Source: Anaerolineaceae bacterium
GTDB lineage: Bacteria; Chloroflexota; Anaerolineae; Anaerolineales; Anaerolineaceae
Length of the DNA stretch: 64,000 bases
Direction of reading: 5' to 3'
Assembly: GCA_011620555.1 (NCBI GenBank)
Contig: WOYY01000039.1
Location: 1-64,000, forward strand
Below are positions 1-8,693 of the stretch, one piece after another. The translations under genes and the position numbers were made by a program. Position 1 is the first letter of the stretch, and every line of letters starts with the position of its first letter. The notes under the pieces were generated by a model. It was not told the origin of the DNA and made no database searches. It worked only from the letters and a program-made list of their open reading frames with translations.

Positions 1-494
1 TCAATGGAGGCAATAACTCGCCAAGGTATGACTTTTGTTTCTATCGGTTTTCCAACCACTTTACTAATTGATTCTCCAATTTTCTCGATGCCCAACCGTC
101 GTAAGAGCCCCTGTCCACTCACGTCAACGCCAGTTAATAAAAACCGGTCGGCAGAACGGGCCAATTGAATATCATTGACACGCACCAAACGCTTGCCTTC
201 TATATCCACAATCTGTTGATCCATAACACGATCATTCAGATGAAGTTCATGTCCATTTGGTTGATAAGCCAGGATCTTTTCTTGAGCCGATTTCAAGGTG
301 ACACTCGGCCACAAGCTAGCTATGTTAATAGCGGAGACAAATTTTAGATTATTCGTAGAGTCTTTTAGGGAAATCGCAACAACTGGGGGAAGATTCTTAT
401 CTGTAGAATCGACTAAAATATCGCCCAAACGCCCAACTTCACGACCGAACGCGTCCCACACTTTTTGACCGAGTAGTTGACTTACATAGATCAT
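1..494 (-). CDS. PRC-barrel domain protein, N-terminal part (truncated by window edge)
   Basis: The frame is open from an ATG at 494 to the window edge, giving 164 residues of an incomplete protein. A GAGGTGAG ribosome binding site lies just upstream of the ATG. The start reads MIYVSQLLGQKVWDAFGREVG and continues GDILVDS, the usual beginning of a PRC-barrel. A second similar barrel follows around residues 80-160. In Chloroflexota such double PRC-barrel regions often precede MgtE_N and CBS domains in proteins linked to divalent-metal transport, but that part is outside the window, so a metal role is inference. A leader with an intrinsic terminator precedes it. Confidence 0.6.
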   Translation of the reverse strand, partial: MIYVSQLLGQKVWDAFGREVGRLGDILVDSTDKNLPPVVAISLKDSTNNLKFVSAINIASLWPSVTLKSAQEKILAYQPNGHELHLNDRVMDQQIVDIEGKRLVRVNDIQLARSADRFLLTGVDVSGQGLLRRLGIEKIGESISKVVGKPIETKVIPWRVIASI

Positions 495-741
495 GTCTCA
501 CCTCATTTACGTCTGTTTGTATAGACAACTCATTATGAGGAGAAAAGAAATAGACGCCCGTATCTTCCAAGCGCCTATTGATATGAATCTATAGAAGCAT
601 GGAGAGAAACTAGGTCAGTTTATCAGTTCTCCCACTAGGGTCGTCTGAGTAACTATCACCTTCGTTTGCTTGAGTTTCTTTCATAATCCCATTTCCATTG
701 CCTTATCAGCAATATGGTTCAATGTTAGCCATTAGATTATA
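495..741 (-). promoter_or_regulatory. Promoter and attenuator-like leader of the PRC-barrel gene
   Basis: On the minus strand a TATAAT box lies at 741-736, giving a leader of roughly 230 nt. It contains a possible 24-codon reading frame starting ATG at 684 and stopping TAG at 610, a hairpin pairing GGGAGAACT with AGTTTCTCTCC (634-602), and then a perfect 9-bp stem AATAGGCGC/GCGTCTATT (579-549) followed by TCTTTTCTCC, which is a convincing intrinsic terminator placed before the gene. I compared it with the M-box and yybP-ykoY metal riboswitch consensus from memory and saw no convincing match. Attenuation by an unknown signal is inferred. Confidence 0.45.
539..579 (-). terminator. Intrinsic terminator inside the PRC-barrel gene leader
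   Basis: Minus-strand stem AATAGGCGC/GCGTCTATT (one G-U pair) with a 13-nt loop, followed by a T-rich tract. Its position about 45 nt upstream of the ATG at 494 makes it a likely conditional terminator. Confidence 0.5.
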
Positions 742-1038
742 ACATTGATTCCAAACATTTTTTAGGAGAAAAATTCTACCCCCGGGAGAGCAAGACGCCG
801 ACCGGCAGCATTCTGCCGGTGTTACGCTGCCGTCATTGGGTTGTTTGCCTCTTTGGAATCGCCTTATCAAGAAAAAATAAATTGGATAGCTTGGATAGTC
901 ACTTGCCCAACTCCCTAGTAAAAACTAAGTAATCAAAAACCCTCTTTGTTGCGGGGGGGGTGTCCGGTAAGCGGATTTGCCTGCCCAGAGGTGCAGCCGT
1001 GGGGAACCGTTGCCCTCTGGGGAACTTAAAATAGTTAA
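742..1038. other. Intergenic, no gene seen
   Basis: No supported reading frame. The only structure I see is a short GC hairpin, ACCGGCAG/CTGCCGGT, at 801-820, and a G9 run near 952. It separates the end of the uridine kinase gene from the promoter of the PRC-barrel gene. Confidence 0.4.
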
Positions 1039-2379
1039 TTAATACTCGTAAATACTCCCGCCGATAAACTCTCGGATCACGGAATTCTCCGGCACCACCG
1101 AGTCATCTTCGATGGCGTCCAATTCCTGCATCAGCTGGTAGACCCGGCTGGCCCGCTCGTGAGCATCCTTGCGCAGCGGGTCATCCGCATAGTCCTCCGT
1201 CCAGCGGGCGAACTCGAAGAACAGCTTGGCCTTATACATCGGCAGCTCGTAGGGCATGGCGCTATTGACGATGTAGTCCGTGGTGTTCACATAGGGAATG
1301 ATATTGCGCAGCTCACTGGAGCGCACATAGTGCCAGTGCAGCAGGGTCTTGGTCGGGTCATAGGCCCGGTGGGAGGCATCCCGCAGCATCCGCCGCATCA
1401 GGCGGATATCCGTCCAGCGGACATAGTGCCCGTCCGGGTCCTTGAGCTGCAGCAAGGGTTCAATATAGAGCCGGAAGATCTTCTCCGGAGCGATGTCCTT
1501 GGTCATATCCGGGTACAGCCCGTGGAGGCTGTCAATCAGGATCACATCGTTCGGTTCCAGTTTCATCGGCGTCTGTTCGGGCTGGCGGGTGCCGGTCTTG
1601 AAGTCATAGAACGGGATCCGCACTTCCTCACCGTCAAACAAGCGGTTCAGATGCTCGTTGATCAGCTCCAAATCCAAAGCCTGCGGCGTCTCAAAATCGT
1701 AATCCCCGAATTCATCCTTGGGGTGCATTTCCAGGTCAAAGAAGTAATTGTCCACGTTCAGGGTGACCAGGCGCAGATTGTGGCGGGCCAGCCGCTCCCC
1801 CATCTTGATCGTGGTGGTGGTCTTGCCGGAGGAAGACGGCCCGGCGATGATCACCATCCGCAAGTCCTCCTTGCGCTCGGCGGCGAGGTTGGCGGCGTTT
1901 TCCACATCCTCGTTATAGAAGGCCTCGGATTCGCCCACGATCTGGGCGATCTCGCCTTTCCTGATCCGCTCATTCAGATGTTGGACGGTGTGCAGGTTGT
2001 GGTCGGTTGCCCAATCCAGCACCCGCCAGAGCTTGGACCAGGGTATATTGCTGGAAGGCTGCGCCCGCCGGTCGGCGCGTTTCTCCCGCAGCTGGGCGCG
2101 TTCGGCTCGATAGAGGATGTAGGCTTTGGCCACCCGGGCATGGCCGTTCTCAATCAGGACTTTCTCAACAATGTCCTGGATCTGCTCAACCGTGGGGACC
2201 ACCCCGGGCGGGGTTTGCGCTTCGAGAATGCGAACGACCTCAGCGGACAATTTCTCCGCCGTTGCCTTATCCCGCCCGCCGACGGCCACCGCTGCGCGAT
2301 AGATGGCATTGGTGATCCGCTGGGGGGTGAATTCAACAACCGACCCATCCCGTTTGACGACTGATTTAATCGCGGACAT
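1039..2379 (-). CDS. ATP-cone / uridine kinase-like fusion protein
   Basis: This 446-residue cytoplasmic protein joins two domains. Residues 1 to about 100 are an ATP-cone (start VKRDGSVVEFTPQRITNAIYRA), the allosteric nucleotide-binding module best known from ribonucleotide reductase and NrdR. Residues 175-400 are a PRK/uridine kinase-type P-loop kinase with Walker A GPSSSGKTT at 180-188 and the motif TLNVDNYF. Family knowledge suggests phosphorylation of uridine or a similar small substrate with NTP. The ATP-cone suggests control by the ATP/dATP state, which is inference. The ATG at 2379 follows AAGGAGCGGAA. It is transcribed alone, divergent from the lipoprotein gene at 2663. Confidence 0.8.
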   Translation of the reverse strand: MSAIKSVVKRDGSVVEFTPQRITNAIYRAAVAVGGRDKATAEKLSAEVVRILEAQTPPGVVPTVEQIQDIVEKVLIENGHARVAKAYILYRAERAQLREKRADRRAQPSSNIPWSKLWRVLDWATDHNLHTVQHLNERIRKGEIAQIVGESEAFYNEDVENAANLAAERKEDLRMVIIAGPSSSGKTTTTIKMGERLARHNLRLVTLNVDNYFFDLEMHPKDEFGDYDFETPQALDLELINEHLNRLFDGEEVRIPFYDFKTGTRQPEQTPMKLEPNDVILIDSLHGLYPDMTKDIAPEKIFRLYIEPLLQLKDPDGHYVRWTDIRLMRRMLRDASHRAYDPTKTLLHWHYVRSSELRNIIPYVNTTDYIVNSAMPYELPMYKAKLFFEFARWTEDYADDPLRKDAHERASRVYQLMQELDAIEDDSVVPENSVIREFIGGSIYEY

Positions 2380-2507
2380 TTCCGCTCCTTTCGAAAGTAT
2401 CAGGAAAACGCCAGGTCTCCGTTGAATTAATTATAACGAATGTTAAAGAATTAACCAAACATCCTATTTTTCACCTTAAGTTAATCATTAAGAAAGCCCC
2501 TCCCGCG

Positions 2508-2537
2508 TTGACTTTGCAAGCTTCCGTGTGCTATGCT
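2508..2537 (+). promoter_or_regulatory. Sigma-70-type promoter for the Asp-box lipoprotein gene
   Basis: TTGACT at 2508-2513 and TATGCT at 2532-2537 with an 18-bp spacer, about 125 bp upstream of the gene. Confidence 0.45.
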
Positions 2538-2662
2538 GAAAAAGGCAAGTCAAAATATAAAAGTAACCGTCTTTTTCCCCTTACGCTCTGGAACCTTTCA
2601 CCCTCGAACGTCGTCTGGATGTTAACTTCCGGGCGGATTAAGGCTCTTGATTGGAGGATCAT

Positions 2663-3883
2663 GTGAAAAATAAAATTGCAGTCCTATTGAGTATTCTCGC
2701 CCTGGCTCTGGCCGCAGCGGCCTGCCAGGCGCCTTGGAACACCACTACCCCAAGTGAGACAAGCGCACCGACGGACATCATCACAGAGCCGCCGACCGAG
2801 GCCCCAACCGAAACAGCGACCGAAGAACCGACCCCCGCGCTGCCGATTGTCACAGACCCCATCATTTATTCTTTCGCCTTTTTCACACCCGACCGCGGCT
2901 GGGCTGTGACCCAGGATGGGAACGAGGTTCTGGTGACGGTGGATGGCGGCCAGACCTGGCTGAACGCCACCCCGGCTGCCCTCAGCCCCCTGCCGGCAGG
3001 CGTCACGTCTTTGGGGCTTACGCCCTTCTTCCTGGATGCCGATACCGCCTGGATGACGCCCGGCAGCTTTGGCAGCGGCAGCGGCACGCTCTATCACACC
3101 ACCGATGGCGGCCAGACCTGGACCGCCACTCCCACACCCTTTGACAATGCCCAATACACTTTCGTGGACCCGAATGGCGGCTATGCGCTGGTGAGCCTGG
3201 ACGCGGGCGCCGGGTCGCAGTATGTTGCTATCTATCAAACGACCGATGGCGGTGCCAACTGGACACAGGTCTTCAGCCACGTACCCGGCGAAACAGCTTC
3301 GCTGCCCGGCGGCGGGCACAAGTCCGGGCTGACCTTCCTGGATATGAACCACGGCTGGATCGGCGGCGACATCCCGATGACGGATTATTTCTACCTCTAT
3401 ACGACTTCCGATGGCGGCGTCAGCTGGTCTCAGGAAACGGATATTGCCCTGCCGGCTGGCTTCAGCAACACCTTTGAAGAAGCCCAGCGGCCCTTCTTTG
3501 TGAGCGGCACGGTGGGCTATCTGCCCGTGCGGATGCTGACCGAATCGAGCGAGTCCTACCTGCTGATCTATCGCAGCGATGATAGCGGGCAGACCTGGAT
3601 TTATCAAGGCCTGGTCCAGAATGGGTGGGACGTGGACTTCGACACGCCGGCCTCTGGCTGGATCGCATCCGACCTGGGCCTCTATCACAGCACCGACGGC
3701 GGCGTGACCTGGTCTGCGCTATCCCCCTCCGGCATCCCGGCAACTGACTCGATCCTAAAGGTTGATTTCGTGGATGGGCAGTATGGCTGGGCGCTCAGCA
3801 CCCCAGACCCCGGCACGATGTCCCCGCTGCATCTCTACCGGACGGTGGATGGCGGTGCAAGCTGGACTCAGCTGATGCCGTAA
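2663..3883 (+). CDS. Asp-box (BNR / Ycf48-like) repeat lipoprotein
   Basis: I choose the GTG at 2663 because GGAGG sits five bases before it; a TTG twelve bases upstream would place that site inside the gene. The 406-residue protein begins with a lipoprotein signal peptide whose lipobox LAAAAC puts the acylated cysteine at residue 21, followed by a Thr/Glu/Pro-rich linker. The rest carries seven Asp-box units of the form S/T-x-D-G-G-x-x-W (for example TTDGGQTWTATP and STDGGVTWSAL), which implies a beta-propeller. The architecture is that of sialidase-fold and Ycf48-like proteins, but I see no sialidase catalytic set, so an extracellular binding or scaffold role is more likely than an enzyme. 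Confidence 0.75.
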   Translation: MKNKIAVLLSILALALAAAACQAPWNTTTPSETSAPTDIITEPPTEAPTETATEEPTPALPIVTDPIIYSFAFFTPDRGWAVTQDGNEVLVTVDGGQTWLNATPAALSPLPAGVTSLGLTPFFLDADTAWMTPGSFGSGSGTLYHTTDGGQTWTATPTPFDNAQYTFVDPNGGYALVSLDAGAGSQYVAIYQTTDGGANWTQVFSHVPGETASLPGGGHKSGLTFLDMNHGWIGGDIPMTDYFYLYTTSDGGVSWSQETDIALPAGFSNTFEEAQRPFFVSGTVGYLPVRMLTESSESYLLIYRSDDSGQTWIYQGLVQNGWDVDFDTPASGWIASDLGLYHSTDGGVTWSALSPSGIPATDSILKVDFVDGQYGWALSTPDPGTMSPLHLYRTVDGGASWTQLMP

Positions 3884-3907
3884 ACCAGCATTGAGTGAGT
3901 GAATAAC

Positions 3908-3939
3908 ATGAGGTGCGCTCATTCAAGGGCGCACCTCAT
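3908..3939 (+). terminator. Hairpin between convergent genes
   Basis: Perfect 11-bp stem ATGAGGTGCGC/GCGCACCTCAT lying between the ends of the Asp-box gene and the convergent zinc-ribbon gene. The following T-tract is poor, so it may act in both directions or as an mRNA 3' stabiliser. Confidence 0.5.
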
Positions 3940-3993
3940 CTTGTAAATTATGTGCCGCGCAGCGCACGTGACAAAGAAAAAAAGCTTGCCCCC

Positions 3994-4935
3994 TCAATCA
4001 CCATCTTCCTGCGGAGAACGATTCGTCTGGCGCAATTCCGTTCCACAATTTCGGCAATAGATATCCCCCGGCTGCGACCGGCTGCCGCACTCATGACAGA
4101 AGATCGCCTTCGGTTCAGTGCGCCGCATTCTCCAACGGGTATCGTCAGCCCCCTGCTCTCTAACATAATTCTTTTGGAACAACCAGTAATAAATGCCGAC
4201 CAGCACAATCAGCAGCAGGGCAATGGCCAGCAGCCAAACCACAACCGTGGACGGCAGGATCGTCCGGCCCTCGGTTTTCTCATCCACAGCTTCAACCGGG
4301 GAGACCTGCAAGGCCGGATATTCGGCATTTTGAAGATCTTTGACATAGTGAAAGTTGACCTCATACGAGATCCCTGCGGTCACAGGTCCTGCCTCAATGG
4401 TATAGGTGCAGCAGGGCGCGGTGTCCTCCAAGCTTTCAGCGGCCTCGGGATGGGTGACCAGGTCGCCACCGCCATAAGGCTGCCGGATGGAAACCGTCAG
4501 ATCATTCACCGGGAAATCCGATAACCAAAGGTAGTTGAAAGTGCGGATCTGCTCAGAATGGACCAGCAGCGGGTCCGTGTATTCCATCAGGATCTTGGGA
4601 GAGGTCGCGGTGAACTGGACCTTTTTCCAGAGGCCATCGCTGGTCTCTTCCCAGGCAGCCCATCCAACCGACCCGCGGTCATCAATATTCAGGATGGACT
4701 CAATAGCGGCATTTGGGGGGATTTGCAGGGTAAGGACCTGGGGAAGGGTCACGGAGGGAGCCAGTTCGAGGTTCAAAGTGACAAAAACCGAAGGCCCGTT
4801 TCTTTCCGGCCAAAGCCCCACCTGCACCGCGTCAAAGGCGATCTGTTGAGCGGCATTCACCTCGCCAACCGGGATGAAGCTGGCCAAGAAAATTAGCGAA
4901 AATAGGGTTAACAGGGTAAGTTTGTTTGTCTTCAC
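3994..4935 (-). CDS. Secreted-domain membrane protein with C-terminal cytoplasmic zinc ribbon
   Basis: I do not recognise the extracellular part. The 313-residue protein has a signal peptide (about 1-29), a roughly 190-residue domain outside the membrane, one transmembrane helix at about 228-253, and a cytoplasmic tail ending in a zinc ribbon with cysteines 280, 283, 294 and 297 (CHECG and CRNCG). Predicted topology therefore puts a metal-binding finger inside and a beta-rich domain outside. The gene is convergent with the Asp-box lipoprotein gene and stands alone. The start at 4935 gives the signal peptide directly. No function is assigned. Confidence 0.7.
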   Translation of the reverse strand: MKTNKLTLLTLFSLIFLASFIPVGEVNAAQQIAFDAVQVGLWPERNGPSVFVTLNLELAPSVTLPQVLTLQIPPNAAIESILNIDDRGSVGWAAWEETSDGLWKKVQFTATSPKILMEYTDPLLVHSEQIRTFNYLWLSDFPVNDLTVSIRQPYGGGDLVTHPEAAESLEDTAPCCTYTIEAGPVTAGISYEVNFHYVKDLQNAEYPALQVSPVEAVDEKTEGRTILPSTVVVWLLAIALLLIVLVGIYYWLFQKNYVREQGADDTRWRMRRTEPKAIFCHECGSRSQPGDIYCRNCGTELRQTNRSPQEDGD

Positions 4936-5133
4936 GTCTTGTTATTAACTCTAATGGTTTTTATCAATCATACCATGTCCGTCTGGTGCAAGATTAAACA
5001 GCAGGGATAAGCTCTAATGGATATCTTAGAAACGCCAGGTAACATAGAAAGGTCGGATCTGCCGGATTTGGCAGGTTCCAAAATGGTATAATGCAATCTT
5101 TGGACATTCTGGATCAGAAAGTGAACTAATCTT

Positions 5134-6501
5134 ATGGCAAAAACAACCGTACAGTGCCCGCAATGCCGGCAGCCCGTGGCGGCTGAGATCACCCGGCTTT
5201 TTGATGTCGGGCAAAACCCCCAGGCCAAGCAGATCCTGCTGGCCGGCGCTTATAACTATATTGAGTGCCCGAACTGCGGGTATCACGGCGAAGTACCCCA
5301 ACCAATCGTTTATCACGACCCCTCCAAAGAACTCTTACTGACCTTTTTCCCGCCATCTCTGAACGTCCCTGTCAACGAGCAGGAAAAGATGATCGGCCCC
5401 CTGATCAACAAGGTGATGGAATCCTTGCCGATGGAACAGCGCAAAGCCTACTTGCTGAAGCCTGAGACCATGTTTACCAAGCAGCGGCTGGTGGAGCGGG
5501 TCCTCGAAGGGGATGGGATCACCCCCGAAATGCTCGAAGAACAGCAAAAACGGCTGAACCTCCTCCAAAGGCTGGCCGGGACCTCTCCCGAATCGCGGCC
5601 GGAAGTCATCAAGCAGGAAGAAGCCCTCGTGGACGAACAACTGTTGATGATTCTTCAGCGGCTGATCCAAAGCGCGGCCGCCTCCGGCGAAGAAGAAAGC
5701 GCCACCATCCTGGCCTCCCTCCAGCAAGAGCTGCTCGAGAACACCGACTATGGCCAGGAACTCCTCCAACAGGCCCAGGATCAGCAGGCTGCAATCCAGT
5801 CTCTGGAAGAAGCCAGCAAAAGCGGCCTGACCCGCGAAAAACTGCTGGATTTGATCGTGGAAGCCGCTGATAACGAAGTCAAACTCGCCACTCTGGTGGG
5901 GATGGCCCGCGGCGGGCTGGATTATGCCTTCTTTGAACTGCTGACGGATCGCATCCAAAATGCAAAAAAAGAAGAGCAGGCCCACCTCACCGAGCTGCGC
6001 GACACTCTGTTGGAAATGACCCACGACGTGGATGAAGCCATCAAAGAGCAGGAAAAGATCTCCAGCGAGCTGTTGGACGAAATCCTCAAACAGGACAATA
6101 TCGAGGAAGCCACCCTGCAGGCTCTGTCGGGCATCACCGACATATTCCTGGACGTCCTGCGCAAGCGCATCCAGGCCGCCCGCAGCTCAAACGATGACGC
6201 CCAGCTGAAGAAACTTCAGGCCGTCACCAACGCGATTCAAAAAGTGAGCGCGCCGGGCGCCAATATTGAACTGATCGAAGCTCTGATCCAGGCCAACGAT
6301 GAGGCCGCCATCAACCAACTCCTGGCGGATAATGCCGACGAGATCACAGATGACTTCATGTCCTTCCTGGTCAACCTGATGAACCAGACCGGACAGCAGC
6401 AAGGGCGCGAAGCCGCCGCTGAAAAACTTCAGCAGATCTATCGTCTGGCCCTGCGCTTTACGATGAAACGGAATTTGGAAAGCGAGTCTGCGGCGGCTTA
6501 A
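5134..6501 (+). CDS. CpXC domain protein
   Basis: The 455-residue protein opens with a CpXC domain: cysteine pairs at 8/11 (CPQC) and 45/48 (CPNC) that should bind one metal ion, in a fold known from anaerobic bacteria. The remaining 350 residues are rich in Glu, Gln and Leu and look almost entirely helical, probably with coiled-coil stretches, and I recognise no catalytic motif there. No signal peptide is visible, so it should be cytoplasmic. A TATAAT box at 5087-5092 sits 42 bp upstream of the ATG; no clear ribosome binding site. It is convergent with the FHA regulator gene, with only 7 bp between them. Confidence 0.75.
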   Translation: MAKTTVQCPQCRQPVAAEITRLFDVGQNPQAKQILLAGAYNYIECPNCGYHGEVPQPIVYHDPSKELLLTFFPPSLNVPVNEQEKMIGPLINKVMESLPMEQRKAYLLKPETMFTKQRLVERVLEGDGITPEMLEEQQKRLNLLQRLAGTSPESRPEVIKQEEALVDEQLLMILQRLIQSAAASGEEESATILASLQQELLENTDYGQELLQQAQDQQAAIQSLEEASKSGLTREKLLDLIVEAADNEVKLATLVGMARGGLDYAFFELLTDRIQNAKKEEQAHLTELRDTLLEMTHDVDEAIKEQEKISSELLDEILKQDNIEEATLQALSGITDIFLDVLRKRIQAARSSNDDAQLKKLQAVTNAIQKVSAPGANIELIEALIQANDEAAINQLLADNADEITDDFMSFLVNLMNQTGQQQGREAAAEKLQQIYRLALRFTMKRNLESESAAA

Positions 6502-6508
6502 AACCCCA

Positions 6509-7171
6509 TCAGATGGGCGGGTTATCCAGCCGGAGGCCGTGACCGCGGACGGTAACAATATACTCCCAATCGGGGTCGATCTCCGCCAGCCGATCCCGCA
6601 GCCTGCGAACCAGGGCATCCAACGCCTGTTCGGAGACCCCCTCCGCCGCCTGGCTCCAGACCGCACTGATCACTTTTGCCCGGGAAACAACCTCGCCCGG
6701 CTGTTCATAGAGCGTCTGAAGCAGGCTGAATTGCGAAGCGGACAAAGGCGGGTCAACTTCCTGATCGAGAACCCAAATACGGCGCGCTCCCAGATCGACC
6801 CGGAGCCGCCGTTTGATCATCTCAAGGGGAAGGCCTTCCAGAGGCATGGTGGCATCGGAACTCAGGAAAATGAAATGCTGGGCCAGGGAAATCTGCAGCT
6901 CATCGCCATCAACCAGCGGCTCCTGCCCTTTGAGCAGGGCGCCGTTGAGATAGGTGCCGTTCTTGCTGCCCAGGTCTTCGACCAAAACGCCATCTGCGCT
7001 GGGCATCACCCGGGCATGGTGCCGAGAAACCTGACGCAGAGGGATCACAATGTCACACTCTGAATCGCGGCCCAGGAGCAGCTCTTTTTTGATCTTCCAG
7101 CGCTGCCCTTCCAAAGGGCCGGCTTGCCCCAAAAGAAGCGGGTATTCTTTATCGTTGTCAACCATATCCAT
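6509..7171 (-). CDS. FHA domain / OmpR-type winged-helix regulator
   Basis: In this 220-residue cytoplasmic protein the N-terminal part (about 10-105) is a forkhead-associated domain with the conserved LLGRDSECDIVI, SRHHARV and GSKNGTYLNG motifs that bind phosphothreonine. Residues 120-216 form a Trans_reg_C winged helix (LSASQFSLLQTLYEQPGEVV through VRGHGLRLD) that would bind DNA. The pairing suggests a transcription regulator recruited or switched by Ser/Thr phosphorylation. A Ser/Thr kinase gene lies 4.3 kb away (11427), a possible partner by inference only. There is no receiver domain. A TATAAT-like box lies about 70 bp upstream on the minus strand. Confidence 0.8.
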   Translation of the reverse strand: MDMVDNDKEYPLLLGQAGPLEGQRWKIKKELLLGRDSECDIVIPLRQVSRHHARVMPSADGVLVEDLGSKNGTYLNGALLKGQEPLVDGDELQISLAQHFIFLSSDATMPLEGLPLEMIKRRLRVDLGARRIWVLDQEVDPPLSASQFSLLQTLYEQPGEVVSRAKVISAVWSQAAEGVSEQALDALVRRLRDRLAEIDPDWEYIVTVRGHGLRLDNPPI

Positions 7172-7256
7172 TTTTACACTCGCTCAAACCAACCACCTGA
7201 CTGACGGCTGAAAATTTTTTTTGAATTCACACCTGCTATAATTATATACTATCCAT

Positions 7257-7531
7257 TGGCGCGCCAACGGCTTGATGGCCCTGAGCGGCGGGCAGAAGGT
7301 GCAGCTGGCGCTGGCCGGCGTCCTGCTGGACGAACCCCGCTGAACCATCTGGACCTGTCCTCACGGGAGGCCTTTGAGGCTTCGCTGAGTGAATTTGACG
7401 GCACGATCCCGGCGATCGCCTCTGACCGATATTTCGTTGACCATTTCGCCGTGGTAATCTGGCCCTTCACGCCGGAGGGCCAGGAGGAGGATTTGGCCCG
7501 CGATTGGGTCGTCCGAATCCTCGAATCTTGA
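7257..7531 (+). pseudogene. ABC-F ATPase remnant (frameshifted 3' fragment)
   Basis: Frame one (7257-7342) reads the ABC signature LSGGQKVQLALAGVLLDEP and then hits a TGA. Frame two (7343-7531) resumes with NHLDLSSREAFEASLSEFDG and ends DRYFVDHFA, which is the segment after Walker B in ABC-F translation-factor ATPases (LDEPTNHLD ... SHDRYFLD). Besides the frameshift, about seven residues expected between the signature and Walker B are missing, and the switch histidine is replaced (ASDRYF). Only the last part of the second ATPase domain survives, so this is a decayed gene fragment with no start region. Confidence 0.65.
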
Positions 7532-7929
7532 AAACCTGGGGATAACTTCGTAAGAACTGTGGATAAGTGTTGAGAATTGGGGAAAAAGGCCCCCAAAACC
7601 TGTGCAAAGGATGTGGATCGTTAAAAAGGGAGAACCAGGTACGCCGGCCCGGTTCTCTTCAGGAGGAGAGTAGGGTTCTGCTTTCTTGAAACATTCTATG
7701 CCCCAGTATACCGAAATCGCCCAGGGCGTACTTGACGGCTGGCCTGCCCTTGCCCAACGATCACCCCACAGAATCATTAGAAATCAGACAATTCCATATA
7801 TTGAGCTTGAATATGTCCTCTTTACTGAATCGGTGATAATATTTATAAGTTGATCAATTATGGATGTTTCAGATCGTTCAGATTCGATGGGGAATCCTGA
7901 TTTATACCAACAATTTTAGAGGAGGGTAT
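7532..7929. other. Intergenic stretch with one consensus DnaA box
   Basis: No gene is supported here. TGTGGATAA at 7558-7566 is a perfect DnaA box on the minus strand (TTATCCACA). Near copies are GGGGATAAC at 7538 and TGTGGATCG at 7612. From about 7780 the base composition becomes AT-rich and leads into the lipoprotein gene. Confidence 0.4.
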
Positions 7930-8466
7930 ATGTTCAAGAAAATATTCTTAGTTTCACTTTTTACGTTGCTTTTATTATCCAGCTGCTCGTATATGGATAA
8001 AAGAGCAGAGCCCACAATTGTCGCCCGAGTTGAGCAGACGATCTCTAGCTTCACCCAGGTCCCGTCAAACACACCTTACAATACACAAACAGCTTATCCG
8101 ACCCTAACACCGCCCCCAACTTACACGCCAAGAATCGTCATAGTAACTCCAACCAATACCAGCACACCACTCTACACAGCAACCATAACAGAGACTCCAA
8201 CTAAAACAGCTACATTGACTAGCACTCCAAATCCTACAAAAACAGATAAACGCCCTGGATTTTACCTGGTCGGTTCTGAAATAGCACCCGGCGTATGGCG
8301 TTCATTGGGTGAAAGTGATAGCTGTTATTGGGAAATCACTTCTGCAACTGGTAGCATCATAAGTAATCATTTTGGGATGGCTGGAGGCACAATGTATGTC
8401 CCGAGCAGTGGTTTTCAAGTTATGTTAGATTCTGAATGTGGAAATTGGACTTACTTAGGTAATTAG
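7930..8466 (+). CDS. Lipoprotein with Thr/Pro linker and small beta domain
   Basis: I prefer the ATG at 7930, preceded by AGAGGAGGG, over one 66 bases upstream. The 178-residue product has a lipoprotein signal peptide with lipobox LLSSC (cysteine 19), a long Thr/Pro/Asn linker (about 35-110), and a C-terminal domain of about 65 residues beginning GFYLVGSEIAPGVWRS. That domain resembles a short module seen in secreted proteins of Actinobacteria and Chloroflexota whose function I do not know. Its base composition is clearly more AT-rich than its neighbours, which suggests recent acquisition. A strong terminator follows. Confidence 0.65.
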   Translation: MFKKIFLVSLFTLLLLSSCSYMDKRAEPTIVARVEQTISSFTQVPSNTPYNTQTAYPTLTPPPTYTPRIVIVTPTNTSTPLYTATITETPTKTATLTSTPNPTKTDKRPGFYLVGSEIAPGVWRSLGESDSCYWEITSATGSIISNHFGMAGGTMYVPSSGFQVMLDSECGNWTYLGN

Positions 8467-8500
8467 AGATTAAATCTAAAATAGTTTAAACCTTATCTAA

Positions 8501-8540
8501 AAAGAGCTGCCAAATTATATCAAGCAGCTCTTTCTTTATT
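8501..8540 (+). terminator. Intrinsic terminator
   Basis: Stem AAAGAGCTGC/GCAGCTCTTT with a 13-nt loop followed by CTTTATT, 35 bp after the lipoprotein gene. Confidence 0.7.
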
Positions 8541-8693
8541 AATCAAACTATTTCAACTTTTACATAATCATTGACACAATTTGGGAGACTTCTAATACAT
8601 CTAAAACCGATCTTTACCATAATTGTAGATTTTTGCACTTCCTTCCGCTTTATGTTATGATGTTTAAAACCGACCTCATCCAGGAGTGTTGCT

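Noticed and set aside
495-741. Known Mg (M-box) or Mn (yybP-ykoY) riboswitch
   Set aside because: The conserved core sequences I remember for these classes are not present in the leader.
1159-2364. Long plus-strand open frame opposite the uridine kinase gene
   Set aside because: Its product has no recognisable motif and low-complexity Gly/Leu/Val/His composition typical of the antisense of a GC-rich gene; the minus-strand gene has clear motifs and a ribosome binding site.
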